The notes under the pieces: generated by a model
What the model was told of the DNA's origin: nothing
The model's input: only the letters and a program-made list of their open reading frames with translations
The model's database searches: none
Shown here: piece by piece, positions 23,635 through 32,513 of the stretch
Layout: every line of letters begins with the position of its first letter
How positions within the stretch are numbered: position 1 is the stretch's first letter
Source of the DNA: Crenobacter oryzisoli
Lineage (GTDB): Bacteria > Pseudomonadota > Gammaproteobacteria > Burkholderiales > Chromobacteriaceae
Assembly: GCF_030385785.1 (NCBI RefSeq)
Contig: NZ_JAUEDK010000043.1
Coordinates: forward strand, 1-36,348
Reading direction: 5' to 3'
DNA length: 36,348 bases
Position numbers and translations under genes: made by a program

Positions 23635-24684
23635 TCAAAGGAACTCTTTGCCGATGTCGATGCTCGAGCGCTGCCCGATGTTTTGATAGTTTTCCTTGAG
23701 CCACGCCTCGGCTTCGGTCCGTCCCTTGTCCCGCAGAAAGCAGAGGAAGTCCCAGTCGGCGTTGTACTTGCTCGACACGCTGAGTGCGGCCATCGTCTGG
23801 TCGGACCGGATTGAGTGGATCAGCATTTCCTTCATTTCGCCGCGACCGACCTTGCCTTGTTGGATCAGCGAGGAAACGAAGGCGATCGCGCGCATCTCAC
23901 GCATCAGCGACGAATTGAAGCTCACTTCATTGATGCGGTTGAGAATTTCGGCCGCAGTGGTCGGCACGCCGGGGCGGACGATCGGATTGATATGCACAAC
24001 CACTACATCGCGCGTGCTGCAGTGGTAGATCAGCGGGAATATCGCCGGGTTACCAACGTAGCCGCCGTCCCAGTAATATTCGCCATTGATCTCCACCGCC
24101 TGAAACAGGGTTGGAATGCAGGCCGAAGCGAGCACCGCTTTCACGCATATGTCATCGCCGGAAAAGAGGCGGATCTTGCCGGTCTCGACATTGGTCGCAC
24201 AGAGATAGAGGCGGATCGGGCAATGCCCGCGCAACGCGGTGAAATCGACATGTTGCTCCAGCAACTCGCGTAGCGGGTTCGCGTTGAATGGATTGAATTG
24301 GTACGGCGAGAGGACGCGCAGTGTGATGTCCATCAGCAGGTACAAGGGCGAGTGTTCCAGCCCGAAGCTGTGGGACCCTTTCAGCCATGGCAACAAGCGG
24401 AAGGGGTTATGCCGCTGCGCCGATTGCGCGATAGCGTGCCAGAAGTCGTGCAGCGCCTGACGCGCGCCCTCGGAACCACCCTGTAGCAGCCCGTAGGCCA
24501 GCACTGCAGCGTTCATCGCACCTGCGCTGGTCGCGCTGACGCCTTCTAGTACAAGCCGCCCGTCCTCGAGCAGTCGGTCGAGCACGCCCCAGGTGAACGC
24601 TCCGTGCATCCCGCCGCCCTGCAAGGCTAGCGCGATCGGCTTCTGTTCGCCGTTGTTCGGCCGAGTTCCACTCGTTGCAGCCAT
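23635..24684 (-). CDS. Patatin-like phospholipase (DUF3734 type), copy 2
   Basis: A 349-residue patatin-family acyl hydrolase. The oxyanion loop GGGMHG is at 23-28, the elbow ATSAG at 51-55 (Ser53; the first Gly of the usual GxSxG is Ala), and the Asp in YYWDGGYVGNP (Asp206). The C-terminal DUF3734 half closely follows copy 1 (AAEILNRINEVSFNSSLMREMRA, and RSSIDIGKEFL at the end). No signal peptide or membrane segment. It is first in the minus-strand series that continues with the cyclase, HD and patatin 1 genes, though 288 bases separate it from the cyclase. The upstream 180 bases contain a short open frame of unknown meaning, then an IS3 fragment. Confidence 0.9.
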   Translation of the reverse strand: MAATSGTRPNNGEQKPIALALQGGGMHGAFTWGVLDRLLEDGRLVLEGVSATSAGAMNAAVLAYGLLQGGSEGARQALHDFWHAIAQSAQRHNPFRLLPWLKGSHSFGLEHSPLYLLMDITLRVLSPYQFNPFNANPLRELLEQHVDFTALRGHCPIRLYLCATNVETGKIRLFSGDDICVKAVLASACIPTLFQAVEINGEYYWDGGYVGNPAIFPLIYHCSTRDVVVVHINPIVRPGVPTTAAEILNRINEVSFNSSLMREMRAIAFVSSLIQQGKVGRGEMKEMLIHSIRSDQTMAALSVSSKYNADWDFLCFLRDKGRTEAEAWLKENYQNIGQRSSIDIGKEFL

Positions 24685-24968
24685 CGTAAACCTCCCAGGG
24701 TCCGATCCCAGCCACGTCGTCGCTTACGCCAACCCCCGGCGTTTGCGTGTCGACGGGGTCATAATACAAGGCGGGCCTCATCCAGACGCTATATTGCTCC
24801 GGCTGGACTGGAAGCGGATATCCGGCTCGGCCATCCCCCTTCGCCTCGATGAAGCCGTACTCCTTAAACACGAACGGTTACCGAGGCAGCATTGCGTCGC
24901 ATCCATGAGCTTGGGCGTGGATTTCGGATACCAAGCGTAGTCAGATAAACTGACATGCAGAGGTTCCG

Positions 24969-25400
24969 ATGTACAAGATTCCACGACAAAGCTACACCCC
25001 AGAATTCAAGCAAGAAGCCATCCGGCAGATCGAGGCCGAGGGCAAGTCTCCAGCCCAGGTCGCTCGTGACCTGGGCATCTCCGAACAAACGCTCAGCAAC
25101 TGGCGCAAAGCACACAAGGCCGGCAAGCTGGCCTCCGGTTCTGGTAAACCGGTCACGCCAGAGCAGATGGAACTCTCCCGCCTGCGGGCCGAGAATGCCC
25201 GCCATCAAGATGGAGCTCGAGATCCTGGAAAAAGCCACGGCGCACTTCGCCAAGAAGTCGCAGTGAAGTACGCCTGGCTCGATGGAATGCGCACTCACTA
25301 TCCCCTGCAATCCTTGTGCCGTGTGCTGTGGGTCAGCACCAGTGGTTTTGCCGACTGGAAGGCTGGCTGGCGAACGGAAAAAGCGAAGGCTCGTCTGTAA
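24969..25400 (+). pseudogene. IS3-family transposase OrfA and start of OrfB, broken
   Basis: OrfA begins MYKIPRQSYTPEFKQEAIRQIE with a helix-turn-helix (PAQVARDLGISEQTLSNWRKAH) and a leucine-zipper RLRAENAR. An extra A near 25205 shifts the frame, so the normal KMELEILEKATAHFAKKSQ end lies in another frame ending at 25266. OrfB then starts KYAWLDGMRTHYPLQSLCRVLWVS and is lost after about 40 codons at 25400, before the DDE domain. It is a dead element placed between patatin copy 2 and the third Fic gene. Confidence 0.82.
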
Positions 25401-25447
25401 TGGGCGGGATACGCTACACACCACCAGTGCTTGCCGGGTTTCTGTTA

Positions 25448-26251
25448 TTACATTCCGAAACTCGGGTCAGATGAGGACTTGCTTCTCGGCCCGGCTTTAG
25501 GGGCCGGCTGGAGCAAGGCCAGGTAGGTCTCCAGCGATCGTTGGACTGCCTCAGCCACTAGCCTAGTGATGCTGTCGTAGACACCTGCCACGCAAGCATC
25601 GTCCAAGGCGTCGTAATACGCCAGGCGGTCTTCCTTGCGGATCACGGCCGGAGGATAGCCGGCTTTCATCAGTTCAAAGTTCAATAGCAAGCGCCCAGTG
25701 CGCCCATTGCCATCTACGAACGGGTGAATCGCTACGAAGCGCGTGTGCAGTTCGGCGGCACGCTTGATAGGGTGCATCTGCCCGGCCGACTCGTACCAGG
25801 TCATCAGGTGCTGCATTTCCTCATCCAGGTGCAGGAAGTCCGGTGGGGTCGTACTCGCGCCCGCGATGACCACGTTTTCAAGGCGGTAGCGGCCCGCCTC
25901 TTCATTGTCGATCCCCTTCAGGACCAGGCTGTGAATGTTCTTGATCTGCCACTCACTGAGCGGCTCCTGCTTGGCTACGACCTCCTCAACATAGAGGATC
26001 GCATCGCGATGGTTGGTCGCTTCAAAGTGCTCACGCAGTGACTTGCCGCCGACGGTAATGCCTTCGAGCACCACCTTGGTCTCACGTAGGGTCAGCGTAT
26101 TGCCTTCGATTGCGTTCGAATGGTAGGTCCACTCCAGGGTCAGTTTCTCTTGAAGCGAGGCGACGGTATGGGGTGGCAAAGGGCGAACTGCATCCAGCTT
26201 AGCCTTCTCCGTATCCACCGCTTGTAGTTTCGCTTCCAGTTCGGGGCTCAT
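25448..26251 (-). CDS. Fic-domain protein, compact class II
   Basis: A 267-residue Fic protein. The inhibitory helix motif SNAIEG is at 45-50 (Ser45, Glu49) and the catalytic loop HPFVDGNGRTGR at 176-187, both intact, giving a typical class II autoinhibited AMP-transferase whose Glu blocks ATP until relieved. The N-terminal 30 residues are a helix; the C-terminal tail is short and basic, with no winged helix. It is the third Fic gene in the window and unlike the other two in layout. It is convergent with the IS3 fragment and has no partner gene beside it, so it is not a Fic/antitoxin pair of the FicT/FicA kind. Confidence 0.9.
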   Translation of the reverse strand: MSPELEAKLQAVDTEKAKLDAVRPLPPHTVASLQEKLTLEWTYHSNAIEGNTLTLRETKVVLEGITVGGKSLREHFEATNHRDAILYVEEVVAKQEPLSEWQIKNIHSLVLKGIDNEEAGRYRLENVVIAGASTTPPDFLHLDEEMQHLMTWYESAGQMHPIKRAAELHTRFVAIHPFVDGNGRTGRLLLNFELMKAGYPPAVIRKEDRLAYYDALDDACVAGVYDSITRLVAEAVQRSLETYLALLQPAPKAGPRSKSSSDPSFGM

Positions 26252-26351
26252 GTGCCGCTCCTGTATGTCATGGCTTCAGTGTACCGTGCGCCGTGGCGCT
26301 GTTGCACAAATCAGTTGAAGGGTGAATTTTCCCAGACCCCAAACGTACTTT

Positions 26352-26470
26352 GAGCCTGTTCAAAGTCTTTTGAAGAGCAAGGCGAGCAAGGGCAGGTGGA
26401 TGAACGGCAGGCTGGTATTAAGCAGCAGCTCACAGTTCTTCCACTACCGGCGATTCTTCTCCAGTCAACA
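26352..26470 (-). pseudogene. IS5-family transposase, C-terminal remnant, second copy
   Basis: Reads LEKNRR, TAG, WKNCELLLNTSLPFIHLPLLALLFKRL and a stop at 26360, preceded at the outer end by GAGCCTGTT. It is related to the remnant at 15839 but diverged, so it is a separate, older insertion. About 35 codons are left. Confidence 0.75.
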
Positions 26471-26493
26471 ATACCCATGCGGTGACGTGCGGC

Positions 26494-27006
26494 TCAGCGA
26501 TAAAACTTGTTTTCTTTTTTCAGGTCTTGTAAGTCCTTTAGCATGTCGCGCCGTATCCCCGCGCCTAGCCAAGCCAAAGGACAGACCAGATTGTCACAGA
26601 CATAGCGTCCCTGTAGATACAGGACGCCTGCTTCTATGAGTTGACCGCTGCCTCCGGCGACGTTGCGTAGCCGTTCGGTGAGCCCTAATACGCCGTAACC
26701 CACTAAGCCGTCTTCGCACAGCAACACGGAGTAGTGGGCGGTGTCTTTAAGGTATACCCAGCGACCTATCTGCATATTGGCAATGGCTTCTTGGATGTCA
26801 TCGTCCATAGAGCCGCCGTCGGACAGATAGCCATCCAGTCGGTGGCGTTCTGCATCAAACCGTCGGCGTGAATCGGCCAGCGCCATCAAGGGGCTCTCTG
26901 TGTAGCGCTGCTGCTCCTCGGTACTCAATTGCTGTGGCAGGCAGTACAGTAAGAAGGCTTGGTACTGCTGGATAAAGCGTCGAGCTTCAACCTCGGGTAA
27001 ATGCAT
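26494..27006 (-). CDS. Conserved-looking hypothetical protein
   Basis: A 170-residue cytosolic protein that I do not recognise by name. Coding character is good: regular codon use, an N-terminal helical half (EVEARRFIQQYQAFLLYCLPQQL) rich in Gln and Leu, then a mixed alpha/beta half with WVYLKDTAHYSVLLCEDGLVGYGVLGLTERLR, and GRYVCDNLVCPLAWLG. No membrane segment or catalytic motif stands out. It begins MHLPEVEARR at 27006. Its 3' end lies 24 bases from the IS5 remnant and its final KKENKFYR may have been altered by that junction. It could be the survivor of a larger host operon. Confidence 0.6.
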   Translation of the reverse strand: MHLPEVEARRFIQQYQAFLLYCLPQQLSTEEQQRYTESPLMALADSRRRFDAERHRLDGYLSDGGSMDDDIQEAIANMQIGRWVYLKDTAHYSVLLCEDGLVGYGVLGLTERLRNVAGGSGQLIEAGVLYLQGRYVCDNLVCPLAWLGAGIRRDMLKDLQDLKKENKFYR

Positions 27007-27479
27007 ATTTAGATACCATGCCTTTGTCGTGTGCGCCGCGTGCTATTGAGGGTTCCCCAGGTTTGGCCAATCGAAATGTGCCGACAGTGGAGTGGTGCAC
27101 TCTGCGGTAAATTTGGGCTTTACAAAAAGGTTGCCATTGTAGCCGATGGCGCATCGTTCGATACGGCAGGGCTAGTCATCAAGCCCACGCTATCAATGTG
27201 ACAGCGACTGCGCAGTAGCTTGCTGATCAGGCTCTTGCGGCGGGGAAAAGTGTTAGGTGTACCGGGTTTCTGACCGGAGGTATCCAGCCGCCCTCATCAC
27301 TCCGCCGGCGGCAAGCGGCGCAACACTTCGTCCAGTAGCCGGCCCAGTGGGAGCGAAGCTGCGAGTGCGACACGAAGTCGCATAGTTAATTGTCTCATCA
27401 CCTCGTTGGAGAGAAAGGAGACCTGCTGTTCCGTCAGCAGTAGTCTACCGGCACATGCGTCACTGGCAACGGTGGTGTA
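27007..27479. other. No gene recognised
   Basis: Both strands are broken into short frames. A minus-strand frame near 27301-27430 ends VSFLSNEVMRQLTMRLRV onward to LRRLPPAE; it is not similar to anything I can name and may be a scrap. No terminator or promoter is clear. Confidence 0.3.
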
Positions 27480-27643
27480 TGAAGCTGCCGGGACAATGTC
27501 TCGGTGCCCTCGGGCAGCAAGGCGGCAAAGTCCTTCGCAGCATCGGTCTGGCCCGTGCCACCTTGCATCTGCACTGGAAGGTGGCTTGCTACAACCTGTG
27601 CCGTCTGTGCACCCTGAAAACGAGCGGCGTGATGGCCTTCTAA
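27480..27643 (+). pseudogene. IS5-family transposase C-terminus, third type
   Basis: Reads GGKVLRSIGLARATLHLHWKV and ACYNLCRLCTLKTSGVMAF to a stop at 27643, the C-terminal helix block of IS5-group transposases (compare IRTIGLARA, KAAVYNLKRW in relatives). Upstream catalytic segments are absent. It differs in kind from the other two IS5 remnants. Confidence 0.65.
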
Positions 27644-27758
27644 CGCCCAAATGGCGCCTACGGCGGCACAAAATGGCCACCTGGGCGCAAGAAACAATGA
27701 AAAACGTACGCTAAAGCGCCTTGACCTTGCCTCAAGAGCTGAGTTTGTACGTCACACT

Positions 27759-27772
27759 CCGCCGAAAGGCGG
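27759..27772. terminator. Possible intrinsic terminator stem
   Basis: CCGCC-GAAA-GGCGG is a strong tetraloop hairpin followed on the plus strand by a weak T stretch (GTTATT). It is at best a partial terminator. The 400 bases from 27644 to 28061 otherwise contain only the promoter region of the chemoreceptor. Confidence 0.3.
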
Positions 27773-27942
27773 GTTATTCGAGGTGCCCCCTTGTCTATCC
27801 AGAGGAGCTGCCCTCGCTGCTTTAGGGACTGATTGTAGGCATGCCAGTTTGTCGTCTAGTACTTGGGAGGGAGGGGCTTTCTCATGCCGTCATTCTACTG
27901 AATGCAAATAGCCCCGATTTGTGCAAAGCCGCAACAAAGCCG

Positions 27943-27977
27943 TTTGTACTATACAAAAATACCCTATTAGTTAAAAT
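27943..27977 (+). promoter_or_regulatory. AT-rich promoter region with palindrome
   Basis: TTTGTA-CTA-TACAAA (27943-27957) is a perfect inverted repeat inside the only AT-rich patch here, about 105 bases before the chemoreceptor start; TTAAAAT follows as a possible -10. Regulation by a dimeric protein is plausible. Confidence 0.35.
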
Positions 27978-28061
27978 AAACGTATAGCGTTCGTGCCGGT
28001 AGACGCCCAGCACGTCGCTGGCAGGCTACAACTTGGTACAGCCATCATGAAGAGGCGACAT

Positions 28062-29378
28062 ATGTTCAACCGGGCACTCAAACAGCAAATCACGCAGCTT
28101 CAGCAGGCACTGCATGCCATGCAACCGTACAAGCTGTGCATGGATAACAATTTGACCTCAGTGGAGTTCGACCTCGCAAAGAATGTGGTTGCCGCCAGCA
28201 AGCCACTGCTGGAACGCTTCGGTTATCACGGCATTGAGGCGCTCCGCGGCAAACCGTACAACACACTGTTTCCCGACATGCCAAGCAATGGCAGCCAATA
28301 TGTACAACTCTGGAATACCTTGCAGCAAGGAACGACGTTTACAGGGCAGTTACAGGGTGTGGATCGAAGCGGGGCCCTACTATGGCTACAGGTCTGCTGC
28401 ATGCCGCTGCTGGACGAGCAGCAAAAACTGCGTGGTTATTTCCTGGTGGGGCTCGATCTGACCGACCAGATTGCAAGTTCGCAGCGCAATAGCGCGATCC
28501 TCCAGGCGATAGACCGCTCAATGGCCATCATCGAATTCACCCCCGATGGCAAGATCGTCACTGCAAACGACAATTTCCAGCAGGTCACCGGCTATCGTGC
28601 CGACGAACTGAAGGGGCACCATCACAGCATGCTGTGCGAACCAGCGTTTGTGCAAAGTGCGGAGTACGGCAAGCTGTGGAACAGCCTGCAACGCGGCGAG
28701 TACCACGCCGGACGTATACAGCGCCGCCATCGCAATGGCGAAGCACTATGGCTGGAGGCAAGTTACAACCCGGTACTGGACAGCACCGGCAAGGTGCAGA
28801 GTGTGATCAAGTTTGCCTCTGACATCACCGCACAGGTACATCAGGCCAACGCAGAACGGGATGCAGCAATGCTGGCATACCACTCTTCGCAGCAGACCCT
28901 CAGCCTGTCTGACTCCGGGGTAATAGGCGTACAGCAAAGCATAGGCGAGATACAGGAAATGGCCGGCAATCTGGAAAGCGCAGGCCAGAACATACAAGGT
29001 TTGGGCGCCAGGTCACAGGAAATCACCAGCATCGTGCAGACTATCCGCGATATTGCCGACCAGACGAATTTGCTGGCACTGAATGCGGCCATCGAAGCGG
29101 CACGCGCCGGTGAGACCGGCCGTGGTTTTGCAGTAGTTGCCGACGAGGTGCGCAAGCTGGCCGAACGCACCGCCAGCTCCACCTCCGAAATCACCCGCAT
29201 GGTGAACGACATCCAGCAACAGACTGCCCAGGCAGTGCGCAATGTGCAGGAACTGCTGCAACAGGCGCAGCACAGCGTGAGCATGGTACAGGCTGCCGGC
29301 GACACCATCGGCCAGATTCGAGATGGCGCCGAATCGGTGGTGGGCGCGGTCAATAAGCTCACGCAGATGAAACAATGA
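28062..29378 (+). CDS. Soluble PAS-PAS chemoreceptor (BdlA/Aer2-like layout)
   Basis: A 438-residue cytosolic methyl-accepting protein with no membrane helix. PAS 1 covers about 30-125 ([21 protein letters not shown]), PAS 2 about 150-260 ([33 protein letters not shown], a typical PAS start), then the receptor hairpin with [40 protein letters not shown]. It would signal to CheA in response to redox, oxygen or a small ligand. The ATG at 28062 is chosen over 27993 and 28047 because AGAGG lies 7 bases upstream. A BdlA-like role in biofilm dispersal is possible by layout only. No che gene is adjacent. Confidence 0.88.
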   Translation: MFNRALKQQITQLQQALHAMQPYKLCMDNNLTSVEFDLAKNVVAASKPLLERFGYHGIEALRGKPYNTLFPDMPSNGSQYVQLWNTLQQGTTFTGQLQGVDRSGALLWLQVCCMPLLDEQQKLRGYFLVGLDLTDQIASSQRNSAILQAIDRSMAIIEFTPDGKIVTANDNFQQVTGYRADELKGHHHSMLCEPAFVQSAEYGKLWNSLQRGEYHAGRIQRRHRNGEALWLEASYNPVLDSTGKVQSVIKFASDITAQVHQANAERDAAMLAYHSSQQTLSLSDSGVIGVQQSIGEIQEMAGNLESAGQNIQGLGARSQEITSIVQTIRDIADQTNLLALNAAIEAARAGETGRGFAVVADEVRKLAERTASSTSEITRMVNDIQQQTAQAVRNVQELLQQAQHSVSMVQAAGDTIGQIRDGAESVVGAVNKLTQMKQ

Positions 29379-29510
29379 GTCATCACGCCATGCGGCAGCT
29401 TTTTCATTGCAACGCTTGTTCTGTCTACGCGGCCGCTGGCATCGCCGTATGCGGCATCAGGCGAGAACCGTTGGGCATCAGGCGCTACAGTGCTCGCAAT
29501 AGGATCAGCC

Positions 29511-29658
29511 ATGCGCAGCGGATTCAAGGGCAACAAGCAACGGCTGCCCAGCAAGCCGTGTGCCGGCTGCGGCCTCCCCATGAGCTGGAGCCGTAAATGG
29601 GCGCAATGCTGGGAGCAGGTGAAGTATTGCATCCGAGCAATGCCGGCGGCAGCACTGA
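29511..29658 (+). pseudogene. DUF2256 protein, frameshifted at the end
   Basis: Reads MRSGFKGNKQRLPSKPCAGC, MSWSRKWAQCWEQVKYC, then one inserted A breaks the frame; without it the end is SEQCRRQH and stop at 29658. This is the small zinc-binding DUF2256 protein (CxxC and YCSxxC), which is often encoded beside FeS-type cryptochromes, as here. A single extra base could be a sequencing error, but the next gene is also ruined, which supports real decay. Confidence 0.75.
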
Positions 29659-29661
29659 GCC

Positions 29662-30759
29662 ATGGTCGAACTGCGACTAACACTGGGCAACCAACTCAAC
29701 CCCGCTGCACAGCTGGTTTGCCCTGCCACGCAGCGATGTGGTGTACCTGCTGCTGGAGCTGCGACAGGAAACCGGTTACGCGCTGCACCACGCGCAGAAA
29801 CTGCTGGCGGTGCTGGCCGCCATGCGCGACTTTGCCCGCCAGCTGAAAGTGGCCAGGCATCGAGTGCGCTATGTCGCCATTGCCCCTCAGCAACCGTTGC
29901 TCGCTGAAAGACAACCTGGATGCCCTGCTACAGCACTACCAGCCGCAGGCGTTCCGCTGGCAGCAGCCAGATGAATGGCGGCTGGATCAGCAATTGCAGC
30001 AGTGGGCGGCGCGGCAGCAGATTCCCTGCCACGCGGTGAACCGCGAACACTTCTACACTGCCCGCCACGATGCTGTCACCTCGCGAGGTGGTCAGCGCCG
30101 CCGAACAGGCCTGGCACAACGGACAGGCGCCGCTGCCGGCGGTGGAAGGCTTTAGGCTGGCGCGAATACGTGCGCGGCGTGTACTGGGCGCGCATGCCGG
30201 CCTACGTACACAGCAACAGCTTCGACCATCAACTCCCCCTGCCCGCCTGGTTCTGGCATGGCCAGACCGGCATGCGCTGCCTGGCGCTGGCCATTGGCCA
30301 GTCATTGTGCGATGCCTATGCGCACCATATCCAGCGCCTGATGGTAATCGGCAACTTCGTCTTGCTGGCCGGGCTGTCACCGCAAGCCCTGTACCAGTGG
30401 TACCTGGGGTGTATATCGATGCCTTCGAATGGGTGGAGCTGCCAAACACCTTGGGCATGAGCCAGTATGCCGACGGTGGCCTGCTGGCCAGCAAGCCTTA
30501 TGTCTCCGGCAGCGCCTACCTGCACCGCATGGGCGACTATTGCGGTAGCTGCCGCTATCGCCGCGAACAGCGGCCTGGTGAGCAGGCCTGCCCGTTCAAT
30601 GCCCTGTACTGGGATTTCTTCCTGCGCCAGCAGCATCGCCTTGCGGCCAACCCCAGGCTGGCACTGGTGTACCGGCAGCTGGACACCATGGCCGATGCGG
30701 AAAAGCAGGCCATCACCAGCACGGCGGCGCAGCTGCGCCAGCATCTGGACAGCCTGTGA
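29662..30759 (+). pseudogene. FeS-BCP-type cryptochrome / (6-4) photolyase, decayed
   Basis: Starts MVELRLTLGNQLNP, four bases after the DUF2256 stop, and continues over three frames: YLLLELRQETGYALHHAQKLL, CSLKDNLDALLQHYQPQAFRW, then GWREYVRGVYWARMPAYVHSN and YIDAFEWVELPNTLGMSQYADGGLLASKPYVSGSAYL, ending YCGSCRYRREQRPGEQACPFNALYWDFF. The CxxC and later Cys are [4Fe-4S] ligands of the FeS bacterial cryptochrome/photolyase group. At least three frameshifts (near 29700, 29890, 30411) and a deletion of well over 100 codons near 30080, where the central domain should be, inactivate it. Confidence 0.82.
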
Positions 30760-30782
30760 GACGACAACAAGCAAGGTTCTAT

Positions 30783-31325
30783 ATGCACATTTCCCGCCTA
30801 TTCACCACCCTACTGTTGGCCGCCAGCCTGTTTACCGCTGGCTGCTCCACCCTGCCGCCGGCTGGTATCCACCCAGTAGGCAATTTTTCGCTGACGCGCT
30901 ACAACGGCAACTGGTACGAGATTGCCCGCCTCGATCACAGCTTTGAACGCGGCCTGACTGATGTCAGCGCCGGCTACAGCCAGAACAGCGACGGGAGCAT
31001 CCGGGTGCTGAACCGCGGCTACGATGTGGGTAGCGGGCGCTGGAAACAGGCACAGGGCCGGGCGCTGTTCAATTTCGACCCGCAAACCGCATCGCTGAAA
31101 GTCTCATTCTTCGGCCCGTGCTATGGTGGTTACCACGTGGTGGCACTGGACCCGGACTACCGTTGGGCGCTGGTTGCCGGCAATGACCGCAACTATCTGT
31201 GGATTCTGGCGCGGGAACGGCAACTGCCGGTCGAGGTACGCAACGCCCTGCTACAGCAGGCGCGCAGCCTGGGCTTCGACACCAACCAGCTGATCTGGGT
31301 CAGCCACAGTCGCGGCCAACCTTGA
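30783..31325 (+). CDS. blc: Outer-membrane lipoprotein lipocalin
   Basis: A 180-residue lipocalin with a lipoprotein signal: MHISRLFTTLLLAASLFTAGC, lipobox TAGC, Cys acylated at about residue 21. The lipocalin signature GNWYEIARLDHSFERGL follows at about 40-56, then the strands of the eight-stranded barrel and the VALDPDYRWALVAGNDRNYLWILAR segment of Blc. It binds lysophospholipid or fatty acid at the outer membrane. The ATG at 30783 has AAGG upstream; the earlier frame start at 30756 is inside the cryptochrome end. Blc genes are common members of LitR-controlled light clusters. Confidence 0.88.
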   Translation: MHISRLFTTLLLAASLFTAGCSTLPPAGIHPVGNFSLTRYNGNWYEIARLDHSFERGLTDVSAGYSQNSDGSIRVLNRGYDVGSGRWKQAQGRALFNFDPQTASLKVSFFGPCYGGYHVVALDPDYRWALVAGNDRNYLWILARERQLPVEVRNALLQQARSLGFDTNQLIWVSHSRGQP

Positions 31326-31339
31326 ACGGAGAACGCAAC

Positions 31340-31564
31340 ATGCCCTTACGCCGGAACCCGCGCAAGCTGCTGCTCAGCAAGTGGACGGCAGTGCAGCCGC
31401 GCAACAAGGAAAAGCATTTCATCGTGACTCGGCTGCTGCAGCCAGAGGATCCGGCACAGCCGTTAACGGAGGTAGAGCTGGAGGCGGTCTACAGCCGGCG
31501 CAGCCAGGTAATTGCCTGGCAGACGCTCACCGATGCCAAGCTATGGCGCCAGGGCTGGCACTGA
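31340..31564 (+). CDS. Small Trp-rich protein (TIGR02450-like)
   Basis: A 74-residue basic protein. It matches the TIGR02450 type (NPRKLLLSKWTAVQPRNKEKHF, RRSQVIAWQTLTDAKLWRQGWH), found next to blc and cryptochrome genes in many proteobacteria; its function is unknown. It has no signal or membrane helix. It is 14 bases after blc with GGAG upstream and so is probably co-transcribed. Its stop is four bases from the stop of litR on the other strand. Confidence 0.82.
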   Translation: MPLRRNPRKLLLSKWTAVQPRNKEKHFIVTRLLQPEDPAQPLTEVELEAVYSRRSQVIAWQTLTDAKLWRQGWH

Positions 31565-31568
31565 GGCA

Positions 31569-32513
31569 CTAGCTGTTCGCGGCCAACCAGCCGGCAACCA
31601 GCGCGTCCAGATCGGCCAACTCGCGTACATGGCAAACCCGTGGCTGCATGCCATGCAGCTGGCGACAACCGCCGCCGCCCACCCATAGCTGCGTCTGCGC
31701 CGGCAACTGTGCCACCAGCTGCGCCAGATCGGCGGCGACATCGCCCTGGTAGGATGGCGAAAACGACAGCGCCACCACATCCACTGCGTGCTTGCCCGCC
31801 GCCTGCACGATATCGCCCAGCGGCATCTGCGCACCAAAGGCGATGGCATCACAGCCCTGCAGCCGCAGTAGTGTTTCTACCATCAACAGCCCCAGCACAT
31901 GCTGTTCGCCCGGACAGGTAGTCAGCATCACTCGCGGAGTTTGTCGACCTGCTGGGACGCTTGAAAGGGATTCACGGATCACCCGAGTGACTTCTTCCGA
32001 ATACAGGTGCTCCTCGTACACCTGGAGTTCACCACGTAACCAGGCATCGCCTACTAGCTGGTTGGCGGCGGGTAAAAATTCCAGCACGAAGCGGCGCAGA
32101 CCCAGCTCCCGCAGCTGGTGACGCAGATACTCTCGTGCCGCGGCGGCAACATGCCCTTGCAGCACTGCCACCAGCTGGCTGCAATTGGTAGGCACCTCCA
32201 GTCGTGGCGTGTGGTTTTCGGTTAGTGCCTGCAAAGCCGCCATCTCCAGTCGCACCAGCTTGCCGGGGCGAAAGCCTAGATCAAGCAGCCGGCTGATCAA
32301 CCTGAGCTTCGCGACCTCGCCCGGTGAGTACAGCCGGTCGCCGGCTTCATCGCGCGCCGGCTGCGGAAAGCCATAGCGTCGCTCCCACATGCGCAGCAGG
32401 TCCTTGGGTATGCCTGTCTCGCGCTCTACCGTAGCGATGGGGAGTCCGGAAGCTGTGGGGGTGGTGGCGGCAGACATGGCAGGTCGGGGGTGAGTTTGGC
32501 CAAAGGCGGGCAT
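31569..32513 (-). CDS. litR: LitR/CarH-type MerR regulator, B12-dependent light sensor
   Basis: A 314-residue regulator. The N-terminal MerR helix-turn-helix is at about 24-92 (IATVERETGIPKDLLRMWERRYGFP). The cobalamin-binding half has the W-x9-EH motif (Trp158, Glu168-His169) and ExHxxG (E203, H205, G208), which hold adenosylcobalamin and sense light in CarH. It normally represses light genes in the dark, here the neighbouring DUF2256-cryptochrome-blc genes. The ATG at 32513 overlaps the stop of the upstream NTF2-like remnant (TAATG), so translation is coupled. The protein itself looks intact although its target cluster is decaying. Confidence 0.88.
   Translation of the reverse strand: MPAFGQTHPRPAMSAATTPTASGLPIATVERETGIPKDLLRMWERRYGFPQPARDEAGDRLYSPGEVAKLRLISRLLDLGFRPGKLVRLEMAALQALTENHTPRLEVPTNCSQLVAVLQGHVAAAAREYLRHQLRELGLRRFVLEFLPAANQLVGDAWLRGELQVYEEHLYSEEVTRVIRESLSSVPAGRQTPRVMLTTCPGEQHVLGLLMVETLLRLQGCDAIAFGAQMPLGDIVQAAGKHAVDVVALSFSPSYQGDVAADLAQLVAQLPAQTQLWVGGGGCRQLHGMQPRVCHVRELADLDALVAGWLAANS

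Noticed and set aside
18028-24684. Calling the lipase-cyclase block CBASS or Pycsar
   Set aside because: There is no CD-NTase, no Cap accessory gene and no known Pycsar effector; only the general logic is similar.
24690-24871. Minus-strand frame MFKEYGFIEAKGDGRAGYPL before patatin copy 2
   Set aside because: It continues into the patatin gene in another frame and resembles no known family; probably chance or a scrap.
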